A DNA stretch of 37,945 nt from Prevotellaceae bacterium UBA7017 (lineage in GTDB: Bacteria; Bacteroidota; Bacteroidia; Bacteroidales; Bacteroidaceae), in contig DJWZ01000148.1 of NCBI GenBank assembly GCA_002449535.1, positions 1 to 37,945 on the forward strand, written 5' to 3'. Positions 1-8,159 of the stretch are shown in pieces. The notes beneath the pieces were generated by a model. That model saw only the letters and a program-made list of their open reading frames with translations. It had not been told where the DNA came from and did not search any database. The first letter of the stretch is position 1; each line of letters begins with the position of its first letter. A program made the translations under genes and the position numbers.

Positions 1-1605
1 AGAGCCTACGCCGCCACGTGTCTGGGCACGGAAGTCTGCCTGCAAGGTACGCTTGATGTATCCTAAGTGTGACATAGTGATGACAACAGGGTCGTTGGCA
101 TAGAACTGCTCTGGGTTAAACTCAGCATTGGAAAGCTTTATCTCTGTGCGACGCTCGTCACCATATTTCTCCTTCACCTCCTGCAGCTCGTCCTTCATCA
201 CCTTCTTACACAGCTCTGGGTCATCCAGAATCTGCTGCAAGTAAGCAATGAGTTCCATTATCTGCTTATACTCTTCCTTCAACTCCTCTACACGCAGACC
301 TGTCAGCTGTGACAGACGCATGTCAACGATAGCCTTCGACTGCAGTTCGTCAAGTTCGAAACGCTTCTCCAAGGCACGCTGGGCGTCAGTAGGAGTCTTA
401 GAGGCACGTATCAGGCGTACAACCTCGTCGATGTTGTCAACGGCAATTATCAAGCCCTCCAGGATGTGGGCGCGAGCCTCTGCCTTTGCCTTGTCAAACT
501 TGGTGCGGCGTATGGTGACATCATGACGATGCTCCACGAAATACTTCACGCACTCCTTCAGCGACAGAAGACGTGGGCGACCCTTTACAAGAGCAATGTT
601 GTTGACAGAGAAAGAACTCTGCAAGGCTGTCATCTTGAAAAGCTTGTTCAGGATGACGTTGGCATTGGCATCACGCTTCACGTCAACAACGATACGCATA
701 CCCTGACGGCCTGTCTCGTCATTCACATTCGAGATGCCCTCTATCTTGCCCTCTTTTACAAGGTCTGCGATATATTCTATCAGCTGAGCCTTGTTGACAC
801 CGTATGGAATCTCGGTAACAACAATCTTATCGTGGCTCTCGTCAGACTCAATCTCAGCCTTTGCACGCATAATGATGCGTCCGCGACCAGTCTCGTAAGC
901 TTCCTTTACGCCTTGGATACCATATATATATGCACCAGTCGGGAAGTCAGGAGCCTTGATATACTGCATCAAGCCGTCAGTATCAATGTCAGGATTGTCG
1001 ATATAGGCACAGCAGCCGTCGATTACCTCACCAAGGTTGTGTGTAGGCATATTTGTCGCCATACCCACGGCGATACCGTTACCACCGTTTACGAGGAGGT
1101 TAGGAATCTTTGTAGGCATCACTGTCGGCTCCTGCAGAGAGTCATCGAAGTTGTTCATCATATCGACGGTATCCTTCTCCAGGTCGTCCATGATGTGTTC
1201 GCCCATCTTTGACAGGCGGCACTCCGTATAACGCATAGCAGCAGCAGAGTCACCATCGACAGAACCGAAGTTACCCTGTCCGTCAACAAGAGTGTAACGC
1301 ATGTTCCAATCCTGTGCCAGGCGCACCAGCGCACCATATACAGAAGAGTCACCATGAGGATGATACTTACCAAGCACCTCACCTACCACGCGGGCACATT
1401 TCTTATAAGGTTGGTTACTGGTATTACCAATTCCCAGCATACCGTAAAGAATACGGCGGTGAACCGGCTTAAAGCCATCGCGCACATCGGGCAGAGCGCG
1501 AGCTACAATGACTGACATCGAGTAATCAATGTAACTCGTCTTCATTTCTTCCTCAATATTCACCTTGAGGATTCTGTCACGGTCAAAAGTTTGTGTTTCG
1601 TCCAT
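1..1605 (-). CDS. gyrA: DNA gyrase subunit A, N-terminal 535 residues (cut by window edge)
   Basis: GyrA is the breakage-reunion subunit of DNA gyrase; with GyrB it introduces negative supercoils using ATP. The visible protein starts MDETQTFDRDRILKVNIEEE and carries the family landmarks VARALPDVRDGFKPVHRRIL near the start, the quinolone-region stretch KYHPHGDSSVYGALVR, and the active-site tyrosine in AAMRYTECRLS (Tyr126 by this start). It ends at the window edge within FRAQTRGGVGS, so the C-terminal beta-pinwheel is not in view. The start ATG is at 1605, about 45 nt below a clear -7 box. The position equivalent to E. coli Ser83 is Ser; the Asp87 equivalent is Gly, which may simply be the normal residue in this lineage. 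Identification is secure. Confidence 0.97.
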   Translation of the reverse strand, partial: MDETQTFDRDRILKVNIEEEMKTSYIDYSMSVIVARALPDVRDGFKPVHRRILYGMLGIGNTSNQPYKKCARVVGEVLGKYHPHGDSSVYGALVRLAQDWNMRYTLVDGQGNFGSVDGDSAAAMRYTECRLSKMGEHIMDDLEKDTVDMMNNFDDSLQEPTVMPTKIPNLLVNGGNGIAVGMATNMPTHNLGEVIDGCCAYIDNPDIDTDGLMQYIKAPDFPTGAYIYGIQGVKEAYETGRGRIIMRAKAEIESDESHDKIVVTEIPYGVNKAQLIEYIADLVKEGKIEGISNVNDETGRQGMRIVVDVKRDANANVILNKLFKMTALQSSFSVNNIALVKGRPRLLSLKECVKYFVEHRHDVTIRRTKFDKAKAEARAHILEGLIIAVDNIDEVVRLIRASKTPTDAQRALEKRFELDELQSKAIVDMRLSQLTGLRVEELKEEYKQIMELIAYLQQILDDPELCKKVMKDELQEVKEKYGDERRTEIKLSNAEFNPEQFYANDPVVITMSHLGYIKRTLQADFRAQTRGGVGS

Positions 1606-1648
1606 TTAAACCTATTTTATCTGTTATATATTTTTTTAAATTTGGGCT

Positions 1649-1656
1649 CAAAGGTA
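1649..1656 (-). promoter_or_regulatory. gyrA promoter -7 box
   Basis: Read on the minus strand, TACCTTTG matches the Bacteroidetes -7 consensus TAnnTTTG. No good TTTG lies 19-21 bp upstream, so the -33 box is weak. It implies a gyrA leader of about 35-45 nt. Confidence 0.6.
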
Positions 1657-1713
1657 CGAAAAAAAAAGGGCATAAACGCGTTGTAGGGCCTAAAAAACGT
1701 TAAAAACGGGATT

Positions 1714-2154
1714 TTACCACTCAAACTCCTCTATATAGCTATCGAACTCAACGTCCTTATCCCAGCCAATTTCACGAAAAGCCTTTCGAATATGCTCTTG
1801 AAGAGCTGGAGATATGAGTCTTTCGCCTTTTCGGAACTCATAATAGTAGGTCTGGCAATGCTTTTTGATGATAGCTTGGCGTACAAAGTCCACCACCTTC
1901 TTTGGCATATCGTCATTGAAGAGCTTCATCATGCCCTTTGCAAATCTCACCCTTTCAGAACTCTTATAGGACTCACACTCATCAGTCCCTACCCCAGCAT
2001 ATTTCGGATTCACACAATTAAACTCTTTTGTGGTATCAGGCATCTGCTGCCCCACCTCCCAACGCAAGCACTGGTCCTTCTTCGGACATTGCTCTGCATA
2101 GCAAACAGTATAACCATTTGCAGCCTTCTGTTTAAATAATTCAATCTCTTTCAT
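1714..2154 (-). CDS. DUF6078-like protein, 146 aa
   Basis: A small soluble protein with no signal peptide or membrane segment. It has cysteines in an N-terminal cluster (CYAEQCPKKDQCLRWE), another Cys in EFNCVNP and one in TDECESYK, a spacing that could bind a metal. A basic middle (KKVVDFVRQAIIKKH) follows, then an acidic C-terminus ending in EEFEW. The pattern resembles the uncharacterised Bacteroidales family DUF6078; that assignment is from memory of the family and was not searched. It has its own strong promoter 9 nt upstream and stands alone, in the same direction as gyrA. The spacing suggests a very short leader. Function unknown. Confidence 0.75.
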   Translation of the reverse strand: MKEIELFKQKAANGYTVCYAEQCPKKDQCLRWEVGQQMPDTTKEFNCVNPKYAGVGTDECESYKSSERVRFAKGMMKLFNDDMPKKVVDFVRQAIIKKHCQTYYYEFRKGERLISPALQEHIRKAFREIGWDKDVEFDSYIEEFEW

Positions 2155-2162
2155 AACAATTG

Positions 2163-2193
2163 CAAAGATACAAAAAAAATTCCATATAACAAA
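2163..2193 (-). promoter_or_regulatory. Promoter of the DUF6078-like gene
   Basis: On the minus strand, TTTG (2190-2193), 19-bp spacer, then TATCTTTG (2163-2170): a full match to the Bacteroidetes -33/-7 arrangement. The start codon at 2154 is only 8 nt below the -7 box, so the transcript would be nearly leaderless. Confidence 0.75.
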
Positions 2194-2229
2194 GGGAACT
2201 CTCCTATTTTTCCGTAAATTTTCCGACCC

Positions 2230-2295
2230 TTACGGAAAAACTTTTCGCTCGGGACGGAAAAAGATTTCGCTAGTTACGGAAAAAAAGGTTAGCGG
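2230..2295. repeat. Three tandem 22-bp repeats
   Basis: Units at 2230-2251, 2252-2273 and 2274-2295 share the pattern (TT/GG)ACGGAAAAA followed by a CTTTTCGCTCG-like half. The third diverges in its second half. An inverted TTCCGTAAATTTTCCG lies just before the array. Confidence 0.75.
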
Positions 2296-2314
2296 TTACA
2301 GGTTAGCGGTTATT
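2287..2314. repeat. Heptanucleotide repeat GGTTANN x4
   Basis: Four consecutive 7-nt units: GGTTAGC, GGTTACA, GGTTAGC, GGTTATT. The array overlaps the end of the 22-bp repeat array. Confidence 0.8.
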
Positions 2315-2370
2315 GAGGCAAGCGACCAAAGCGATGACGATTACAGTTGACAACGACCCCTATTTATTTT

Positions 2371-2428
2371 ATTGAACATTGATCATTGAACATTGAGAAC
2401 CTTTGACTTTTGACCTTAGACCTTTGAC
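2371..2428. repeat. Two adjacent heptanucleotide arrays (ATTGAAC x4, CTTTGAC x4)
   Basis: 2371-2398 is ATTGAAC, ATTGATC, ATTGAAC, ATTGAGA. 2401-2428 is CTTTGAC, TTTTGAC, CTTAGAC, CTTTGAC. The period is exactly 7 with one or two substitutions per unit. Confidence 0.85.
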
Positions 2429-2451
2429 AATTATATTATAGATATTTAGTT

Positions 2452-2486
2452 CACTATTTATATAATATATTATATATTAAATAGTG
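2452..2486. repeat. AT-rich near-palindrome
   Basis: CACTATTTA (2452-2460) is the exact reverse complement of TAAATAGTG (2478-2486). The interior contains the 12-bp palindrome ATAATATATTAT (2462-2473). Cruciform or hairpin potential; the same style as the larger structure near 37.4 kb. Confidence 0.75.
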
Positions 2487-2530
2487 GCTCTGCAAATCAC
2501 CCTACTCTTTCAAAAATAAATTACCCCACT

Positions 2531-2599
2531 GTAATCGGTGTAATCGTCATCGATGCTTCAACCATCAAACCCACCGATTACGATTACAGCGATTACACC
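2531..2599. repeat. Interleaved inverted repeats of GTAATCG/CGATTAC
   Basis: GTAATCGGTG (2531-2540) pairs exactly with CACCGATTAC (2572-2581). GGTGTAATCG (2537-2546) pairs exactly with CGATTACACC (2590-2599). The two pairings compete, because the left arms overlap. It could end the operon transcript, but no T tract follows. Confidence 0.7.
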
Positions 2600-2744
2600 C
2601 ACCCTAATTTATTTTTAACAGAAGGAAATACAGAAGATCTAAAAAAGCAAAAAGAGTGAGTAGGATGTAAGAAATCGAAATCAAAGAACTCTGATTGATA
2701 ATCCTCATTAACATCACTCCTATTAATATATTTCCTTGAATCTA

Positions 2745-3512
2745 TTATAATAAAGGGAATCCATCTTTTATTGAATAATCATTAATATCTATTTCAAATG
2801 TATCATTTAAAATATCCATCAGATTTGCAAAGAATTGCTGCAAGCAACTTATTTCCTTATTCGTTTTATCCTTTATTTTGTAAGATGCATATCCAACATA
2901 GTCTCTGTTATCATCTTGCAGATGATCTAATACAAACAAATTGTGAGACTCAAGTGATAGAATTGATTTAGGTAACCATTCTATATCTGACCCATCATAT
3001 AATTCTGTATCTATCACAAAAAATCCTTCATTACAATTTTTAGGATACTTATATTGGAAAAAACAACGTTGAAGCGATTTTTTTGATAACTTTCCATAAA
3101 CAAATACAAATTTATATATTACTCTTAATTCTTGTAATTTCTCAAACGCTTCAAGTGTTGTTAAAAATGTTTTCTTATTAAGTGATGATTTTACTTCAAT
3201 TACAGCGATAACATAAGAAGCATTGATAACTTTTAAATCTCCTATAGAATATGCTATAGATTCGCTCCCCTTACGAAAAATTATAATATCACATTGAGTT
3301 GATAACTTATCTTCAGTCTTGATATTGTCATTGAGAATAAACCCTTGACATATCCCATACTCAATTGGCAACAATTTTCTCAGAACTTGTCGTAAAAGAA
3401 GCTCTCCGACATAACCAACAGAAGGTCTATGTTTTGTGAAGTTCTTTCTTGCCTCTATAATCTTCTTTATGAGAATTCTTGCCTGCTGTCTATATTTATC
3501 TTCTTGTGTCAC
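2745..3512 (-). CDS. DUF6602-type PD-(D/E)XK nuclease-like protein, 255 aa
   Basis: The last gene of the five-gene operon. The N-terminal half has the nuclease-fold pattern GYVGELLLRQVLR (Glu37), STQCDIIIF (Asp75) and VIAVIEVKSSL (Glu106-x-Lys108). This is the E...D...ExK arrangement of the PD-(D/E)XK superfamily and matches what is known of DUF6602, a family often found beside mobile or defence genes. The C-terminal part (about 150-255) has no recognised motif. No signal peptide. Its ATG lies 17 nt inside the preceding gene, so translation is probably coupled. Activity on DNA or RNA is inferred from the fold only. The family name is recalled, not searched. Confidence 0.75.
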   Translation of the reverse strand: MTQEDKYRQQARILIKKIIEARKNFTKHRPSVGYVGELLLRQVLRKLLPIEYGICQGFILNDNIKTEDKLSTQCDIIIFRKGSESIAYSIGDLKVINASYVIAVIEVKSSLNKKTFLTTLEAFEKLQELRVIYKFVFVYGKLSKKSLQRCFFQYKYPKNCNEGFFVIDTELYDGSDIEWLPKSILSLESHNLFVLDHLQDDNRDYVGYASYKIKDKTNKEISCLQQFFANLMDILNDTFEIDINDYSIKDGFPLL

Positions 3513-3777
3513 AATTCGAATCTGTTGAGTATATATTTATGTTTGCTTCCGAAACAATAACGTCTGATTCATGCAATGAATATATAATTGGATAGCCTTG
3601 GCTCTCAAGTTCTTTCAATGTGTACAGCAACCACTTTGATTCAGCATCACACAATTCACATGTTCCACTGCAATCTTCTGTGTTATTGCAAGGATGAGGT
3701 GTATATGGGATATTATTTATCTCTGCAAGCCTAACCCTAATAGATTTTAGCAATGCGCATTTATCTTTTCCCTTCAT
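3496..3777 (-). CDS. Small Cys-rich protein, 93 aa, coupled to the radical SAM gene
   Basis: Chosen start MKGKDKCALLKSIR at 3777; a longer frame opens at 3861, but it lies within the preceding gene and lacks the conserved feel of this start. Five cysteines are seen: Cys7, then Cys30-x5-Cys36-x3-Cys40-x2-Cys43 (DCSGTCELCDAE). The CxxxCxxC spacing suggests an Fe-S cluster or zinc site. The pattern of a K-C-xx-LK-x-IR N-terminus, a loop with IPY, then C..C.GTC..C and an amphipathic helix resembles small Bacteroidales and Clostridial proteins I have seen beside radical SAM genes, but I cannot name a family. It overlaps the radical SAM gene by 17 nt and the DUF6602 gene by 17 nt. Electron-transfer partner, carrier or substrate are all possible. 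Confidence 0.7.
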   Translation of the reverse strand: MKGKDKCALLKSIRVRLAEINNIPYTPHPCNNTEDCSGTCELCDAESKWLLYTLKELESQGYPIIYSLHESDVIVSEANINIYSTDSNCDTRR

Positions 3778-4408
3778 ACCTATAGTCTGTTTTATATTCA
3801 AAGAGATCAAATGTTGAATAACCCATGTCCTCAAGAATGTGTTTACTATTCTGAACATCATCTTGTTTGTTGTATCCGTTGATTAATGGAATGCGCACCA
3901 TCACTTTGTCAGCATAGCCACAATTTGCGAGTCGTTTTAGGTTTTCTAAAACAAGTTTGTTGTTTGATTTAGTATACAATTCATATATTTGAGGATTAGC
4001 ATCCTTTATATCAACTATCATTTCATTAAAGTATGGTAATAGGGCTTTTATTCGCTCAAAAGGGACATTCAATGATGTTTCTATCGTAATGTTCCATTTC
4101 TTTGCACCTTGCTCAAGTATTTCAATTATAAAATCAGAATATAACAAAGGTTCTCCGCCCCCAAATGTCACTCCTCCTTCTGTGGCTAAATAATATAGTT
4201 CATCAAGAGCAACTATATCGTACACATCACTAGGTCGAGAAAACTTAATGTTTGACAGGTCTCTATGGCATTGAGGATTTAGGCAATACCGACATCTTAA
4301 GGGACACCCATAGAAGGTAACCAACGAAGTAATACCATTTCCATCAGTCCCCATCCGCAATCGATCGACTCCCATCACAGGGGCAAGTTTATTCTCTTCC
4401 ATCCTCAC
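3761..4408 (-). CDS. Radical SAM enzyme of the PflA-like (glycyl-radical activase) type, 215 aa
   Basis: The cluster motif is C35-P-L-R-C39-R-Y-C42 (CxxxCxxC), preceded by VTFYGC. It is followed by GGVTFGGGEPLL (the SAM-binding GGE type motif), ETSLNVP, MIVDIKD and VMVRIPLINGYN, all typical of pyruvate-formate-lyase-activating-enzyme-like proteins. It has no extra ferredoxin domain and is somewhat short against about 245 aa for PflA. No glycyl radical enzyme gene is in the window, so the target is probably something else. The ATG overlaps the end of the fusion gene by 20 nt; a second Met at residue 3 is an alternative start. The fold call is secure; the substrate is unknown. Confidence 0.88.
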   Translation of the reverse strand: MRMEENKLAPVMGVDRLRMGTDGNGITSLVTFYGCPLRCRYCLNPQCHRDLSNIKFSRPSDVYDIVALDELYYLATEGGVTFGGGEPLLYSDFIIEILEQGAKKWNITIETSLNVPFERIKALLPYFNEMIVDIKDANPQIYELYTKSNNKLVLENLKRLANCGYADKVMVRIPLINGYNKQDDVQNSKHILEDMGYSTFDLFEYKTDYRYEGKR

Positions 4409-7400
4409 TTATAACAAAAGTACGATCCATACCATAACCATATGAACTATATTCATCATGGGGATGAGTTTCATATATCGTTTCAAATTTAAAATTTTCG
4501 GAACATCCGTAGGGAACACTAATTTCTATTTTTGTAAAAGAGCTAAAATCAACATTCTCTCTGCCGTAAGACTCGCTTATTGTACTGCCCATAAAATGAT
4601 GAGGTGATTCATACGCTTTAGGTATACCAATAGGCCTTTGTATTCTCTCAAATATTTTCTCATTAGCTTTGGTATATTTACCCTCAAAACGTATTTTTCT
4701 TAATTCATAGCAATCAAACAAAGAACCTCTTTTTATTTCCTTCACAGATGCGGGAATAATAATTTTAGTCAAGTTTGTGCATTTCCCCAAGCATCCTTCT
4801 GGAACTACCTTTATATTGCTTTTCTGCCATATAATTCTTTCAAGTTTTTCTGCATGGTAAAATGCCCACGGTTCAACATCTACAATATTTACTCCCATGA
4901 ATACATCTGTGACAATAGAGTCGTAAAAAGCGAATGAATTGATTCGAGATATTGGAGGGTATAATGCAACCTCCGTATCTTCGAAATGTGAAATTACGTT
5001 ACCATATCCTTTGTCATACAGCACTCCATTCTCAGAAACAAATGTTCCATGATCAACACAATCAATATGCTTGGTTCCAATAAAAGGATTAATTCCAATA
5101 CTATTGACTCGTGACGGGATTATTAACCTATCAATTTGACATAAAAAAAAGCAGAAGTCTCCAATCTTTTGTAAATTACTATTTAAGGAGATATTGCTAA
5201 TGCCACAATAGGCAAAGCAACTATCCCCTATGACTCTTAGGGAATCAGGTAGTGTTACATTTTGTAAGTTATTGTTAGAATTAAACGCATTAGCCTCTAT
5301 TTCCACGAGAGTATTGGGGAAGGTTAACATTGTGATATTACACCCCATAAAGGTCTCTTTGGGGATTATCCTTATATTCCCTAACGATAAAACTTCCGAA
5401 AGATTAGTACAACCGTAAAAACATCTATTTCCTATGCTCGTAACACTCACTGGAAAATCTATTTTTCTTAATCTTTTACAACACATGAATGCCTCGTCTT
5501 GAATGCTACATAGGCCTTCAGGAAATATTACTTCTACAAGATTATAGCTATCAGCGAAAGCTCTTTCCCCAATTGTTTCAACACCTTGAGGTATTGTAAA
5601 TTTAGAATCCTTCCCAAAATATGAAATCAGTTTCTTCATATCTCTTGTATATAGTGCATAATCCGATACGACAAAATTACAAGAGTGACTTTCGATATTA
5701 TTTATGTAGTATTTCTCTCCCCAACCATCCTTATATCTACTAAATGGATTCTTACCTATTAAAAGCACAGACGATGGAATTATAATTTTTTTAATTGAAG
5801 CATAATAAAAAGCATTGTCACAAATTATTCTTGTCCCCTCCGCTATTTCATATTCTTCTGCCTTGATGTATCCAGTGCTAATTAAAATCTTTTTATCCTT
5901 TGAATATGTGACACCTGCAGAATCTTTGATAGAATTCTTGTTATCTTTTATAGAACAAAAATCTTGAAGTGCCGATATTTGCCTCACCTTAATAAGAGAT
6001 TCTATATGGCCTAATTTTGCAGCTTTGACGAAACACGAATGTGCCTCAACTCTATCCTGTTCTGTAGCAACACCATATTGTAAACATTTTCCAACGATGT
6101 AAAGAGATTGTGGATTGTTTTCTTTTGCTTTCTCTAATAATGAGTTGTATGCCTGTTTTGCATCATTTAGATTAACTCTAAGGTAATATTTTGCATACCA
6201 CAATAATGCCTCTTCTTCGTTTCTGTCTGTTCCAAATCCTTTTAGATAATACATTGCAATTGTCTTCTGAGATTTTAAGTCAGATCTTTTAGCCGCTTCT
6301 AACGTCCAATAGAATGCCATTTGGAAGTTGACATCAACCCCTGTTCCATTTTTATAGCATATTGCAAGGTTCTTTTGAGCTATAGCGTTCCCTAATTTAG
6401 CAGCTTTTTCATAATAAAAAATAGCTTTCTTTAAATCAACCGCAGAGCCTTTCCCATATTCATAACATAATGCTAAATTATTGAGTGCAGCAGGACTATT
6501 TTCTTTTGCTGCACGAGAATACCATTCAAACGCCAAGTTTTCATCTTTCTTTACACCATAGCCCTTAGCATAGAAATAACCAATATAGAATGCTGCAGAA
6601 ATACTGCCTTGTTCTGCTGCCTTATAGTACCATTTAAAAGCCCTTTTGGGAGATTCACTTTCATCATATGCACCTTCTCTGTATATTTCACCTAACTTTT
6701 CTTGAGCTTGACAATACCCCAATTCGGCTGATTCTTTAACCAACCTCAACGCCTTTCGTTCGTTTTTTCTGACTAATTCTCCCGAATCGTAATATGTTGC
6801 TAATATATAACATGATACTGGATGTTTTAGTTTTGCTGCTTCAATTAATACCTTTAGACCATGCTTTTCATCTTTTTCTGTACCCCATCCGTTTATATAA
6901 CATTTGTATAATTCATGTTTTGCAAACGGATTATCTAAGGCTGATGCCTTCTCAAATAAAGAAAAAGCTTTTTCTTTATCTTCTTTAACTCCTTCCCCTG
7001 AAAAATAGCAACACGCTAAATCATATATACAATCAGGACAGTTATGATTCGCTCCCAATATATAATACTCTACTGCCTTTTTCATATTTTTAGTAATGCC
7101 TTCACCATTACCATACAACACTCCAAGATTATAGAAGGCTGAAACATATTCCTGCTCAGCAGCTTTTTTATACCATTCAATTGCAAGTTGATAATTTGGT
7201 TCAGACACTATTCCTAATTGATACCAATTCCCCAACATATTTTGACACCTTTTATCTCCATAGGTTGCACATGCTTGTAATTTGTGAAATAGCTCAGAAC
7301 AGTATTTCTCATCCAACATCTCTGATTTGTTATCAACTATTGTTTTGGCATCTTCAAATACTTTATCGCAATCATATTCGAAGATATCACGATTTGAACA

Positions 7401-8159
7401 TAGAAAAGCTACACAAGTCCATTCTTTCTCACTATCAAGTTGTCGTTTATCTAGATATTGCTCAAAATAAATGTGCTTTTCAATAATAGAAACAAAATCC
7501 TTTAATCGCTGTATACGCATTGTGTTCTGCATAGGAGAGACCAATACATACTCATTGTCACCAGCCGATTGTTCCTTGACGATCTTAGAAAAATGTTGTA
7601 AATCGTATGAGTCAATATCAAGTATATTAGATAGCAGGTGAATGGTAGGAATTTCAGGAGAAAAATTTAAATCTACATTTGTCAGATCGTCAAATTGCTT
7701 GTTAATTGCAAGTATCTCTGCATTAGGATAAAATCTTGAGCAAAGTAATTCGGCTCTTGATAAAGCCATAGACGATGGTTCTATTAAAATAATTCTTTTT
7801 ACCTTCTGTTCTTTGTTGTGTTCCTGAAGGTAATCGTGATAACAAATTGTAGCAAGGCCCTGCCCACATCCGTAATCAACAATTTCAACTTCACTATATT
7901 TTATTGCATTCTTCTGCATATGCTCGAAAGCATATTGCAGTTTTGCATTGTGCATCTTTCCAAAAGCATAGATATACATCTGTAGCAGCGGTTCTGAGTC
8001 TAGGACATCAACACCTCTATTTAACGACTCGTGAAGTTCGTCACACAAATCACTTGGCAATTTTCGAACAAAATCAAATGCAATATCCCATACTTTTAGA
8101 AAAGATGGTTCTTGCAAATGCTCTATTAAATACGAATATGCTGTTTTACATTCTTTCAT
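4389..8159 (-). CDS. Methyltransferase-like / Sel1 repeat / BspA-type LRR fusion protein, 1256 aa
   Basis: Three regions are visible. Residues about 1-260 look like a class I SAM methyltransferase: motif I VDYGCGQGLATI (about 93-104), RIILIEPSSMALSRAEL, and HLLSNILDI as the later core strand. Residues about 300-725 are roughly a dozen Sel1/TPR-like repeats (pattern A..YKKAAEQ....A.YNLG.LY..G.G). Residues about 756-1160 are LRR_5 (BspA-type) repeats such as LVEVIFPEGLCSIQDEAF and LRKIDFPVSVTSIGNRCF. A tail of about 95 residues follows. There is no signal peptide or anchor, unlike most BspA-type surface proteins, so it is probably cytosolic. Its ATG overlaps the upstream stop as ATGA. The architecture suggests a sensor or scaffold with an enzymatic head. 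It could alternatively be a modifying enzyme that recognises proteins through its repeats. Confidence 0.85.
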   Translation of the reverse strand: MKECKTAYSYLIEHLQEPSFLKVWDIAFDFVRKLPSDLCDELHESLNRGVDVLDSEPLLQMYIYAFGKMHNAKLQYAFEHMQKNAIKYSEVEIVDYGCGQGLATICYHDYLQEHNKEQKVKRIILIEPSSMALSRAELLCSRFYPNAEILAINKQFDDLTNVDLNFSPEIPTIHLLSNILDIDSYDLQHFSKIVKEQSAGDNEYVLVSPMQNTMRIQRLKDFVSIIEKHIYFEQYLDKRQLDSEKEWTCVAFLCSNRDIFEYDCDKVFEDAKTIVDNKSEMLDEKYCSELFHKLQACATYGDKRCQNMLGNWYQLGIVSEPNYQLAIEWYKKAAEQEYVSAFYNLGVLYGNGEGITKNMKKAVEYYILGANHNCPDCIYDLACCYFSGEGVKEDKEKAFSLFEKASALDNPFAKHELYKCYINGWGTEKDEKHGLKVLIEAAKLKHPVSCYILATYYDSGELVRKNERKALRLVKESAELGYCQAQEKLGEIYREGAYDESESPKRAFKWYYKAAEQGSISAAFYIGYFYAKGYGVKKDENLAFEWYSRAAKENSPAALNNLALCYEYGKGSAVDLKKAIFYYEKAAKLGNAIAQKNLAICYKNGTGVDVNFQMAFYWTLEAAKRSDLKSQKTIAMYYLKGFGTDRNEEEALLWYAKYYLRVNLNDAKQAYNSLLEKAKENNPQSLYIVGKCLQYGVATEQDRVEAHSCFVKAAKLGHIESLIKVRQISALQDFCSIKDNKNSIKDSAGVTYSKDKKILISTGYIKAEEYEIAEGTRIICDNAFYYASIKKIIIPSSVLLIGKNPFSRYKDGWGEKYYINNIESHSCNFVVSDYALYTRDMKKLISYFGKDSKFTIPQGVETIGERAFADSYNLVEVIFPEGLCSIQDEAFMCCKRLRKIDFPVSVTSIGNRCFYGCTNLSEVLSLGNIRIIPKETFMGCNITMLTFPNTLVEIEANAFNSNNNLQNVTLPDSLRVIGDSCFAYCGISNISLNSNLQKIGDFCFFLCQIDRLIIPSRVNSIGINPFIGTKHIDCVDHGTFVSENGVLYDKGYGNVISHFEDTEVALYPPISRINSFAFYDSIVTDVFMGVNIVDVEPWAFYHAEKLERIIWQKSNIKVVPEGCLGKCTNLTKIIIPASVKEIKRGSLFDCYELRKIRFEGKYTKANEKIFERIQRPIGIPKAYESPHHFMGSTISESYGRENVDFSSFTKIEISVPYGCSENFKFETIYETHPHDEYSSYGYGMDRTFVISEDGRE

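Larger units (their letters stand above)
2155..2744. other. Repeat-rich intergenic region between DUF6078-like and DUF6602 genes
   Basis: About 590 bp with no convincing gene. Rightwards it holds the promoter of the DUF6078-like gene, three 22-bp direct repeats, four sets of heptanucleotide repeats, an AT-rich palindrome (2452-2486) and a GATTAC-type inverted repeat (2531-2599). No transposase fragment was recognised. It also contains the 3' end of the radical SAM operon transcript, but no classic terminator with a T tract was found. Confidence 0.7.

Noticed and set aside
466..1212. A 248-codon open frame on the plus strand opposite gyrA
   Set aside because: It is antisense to well-conserved gyrA codons, and its product has no recognisable features.
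1321..1370. Possible quinolone-resistance change in GyrA (Gly at the E. coli Asp87 position)
   Set aside because: The Ser83 equivalent is intact, and the residue normal for this lineage at 87 is not known to me, so no resistance claim can be made.
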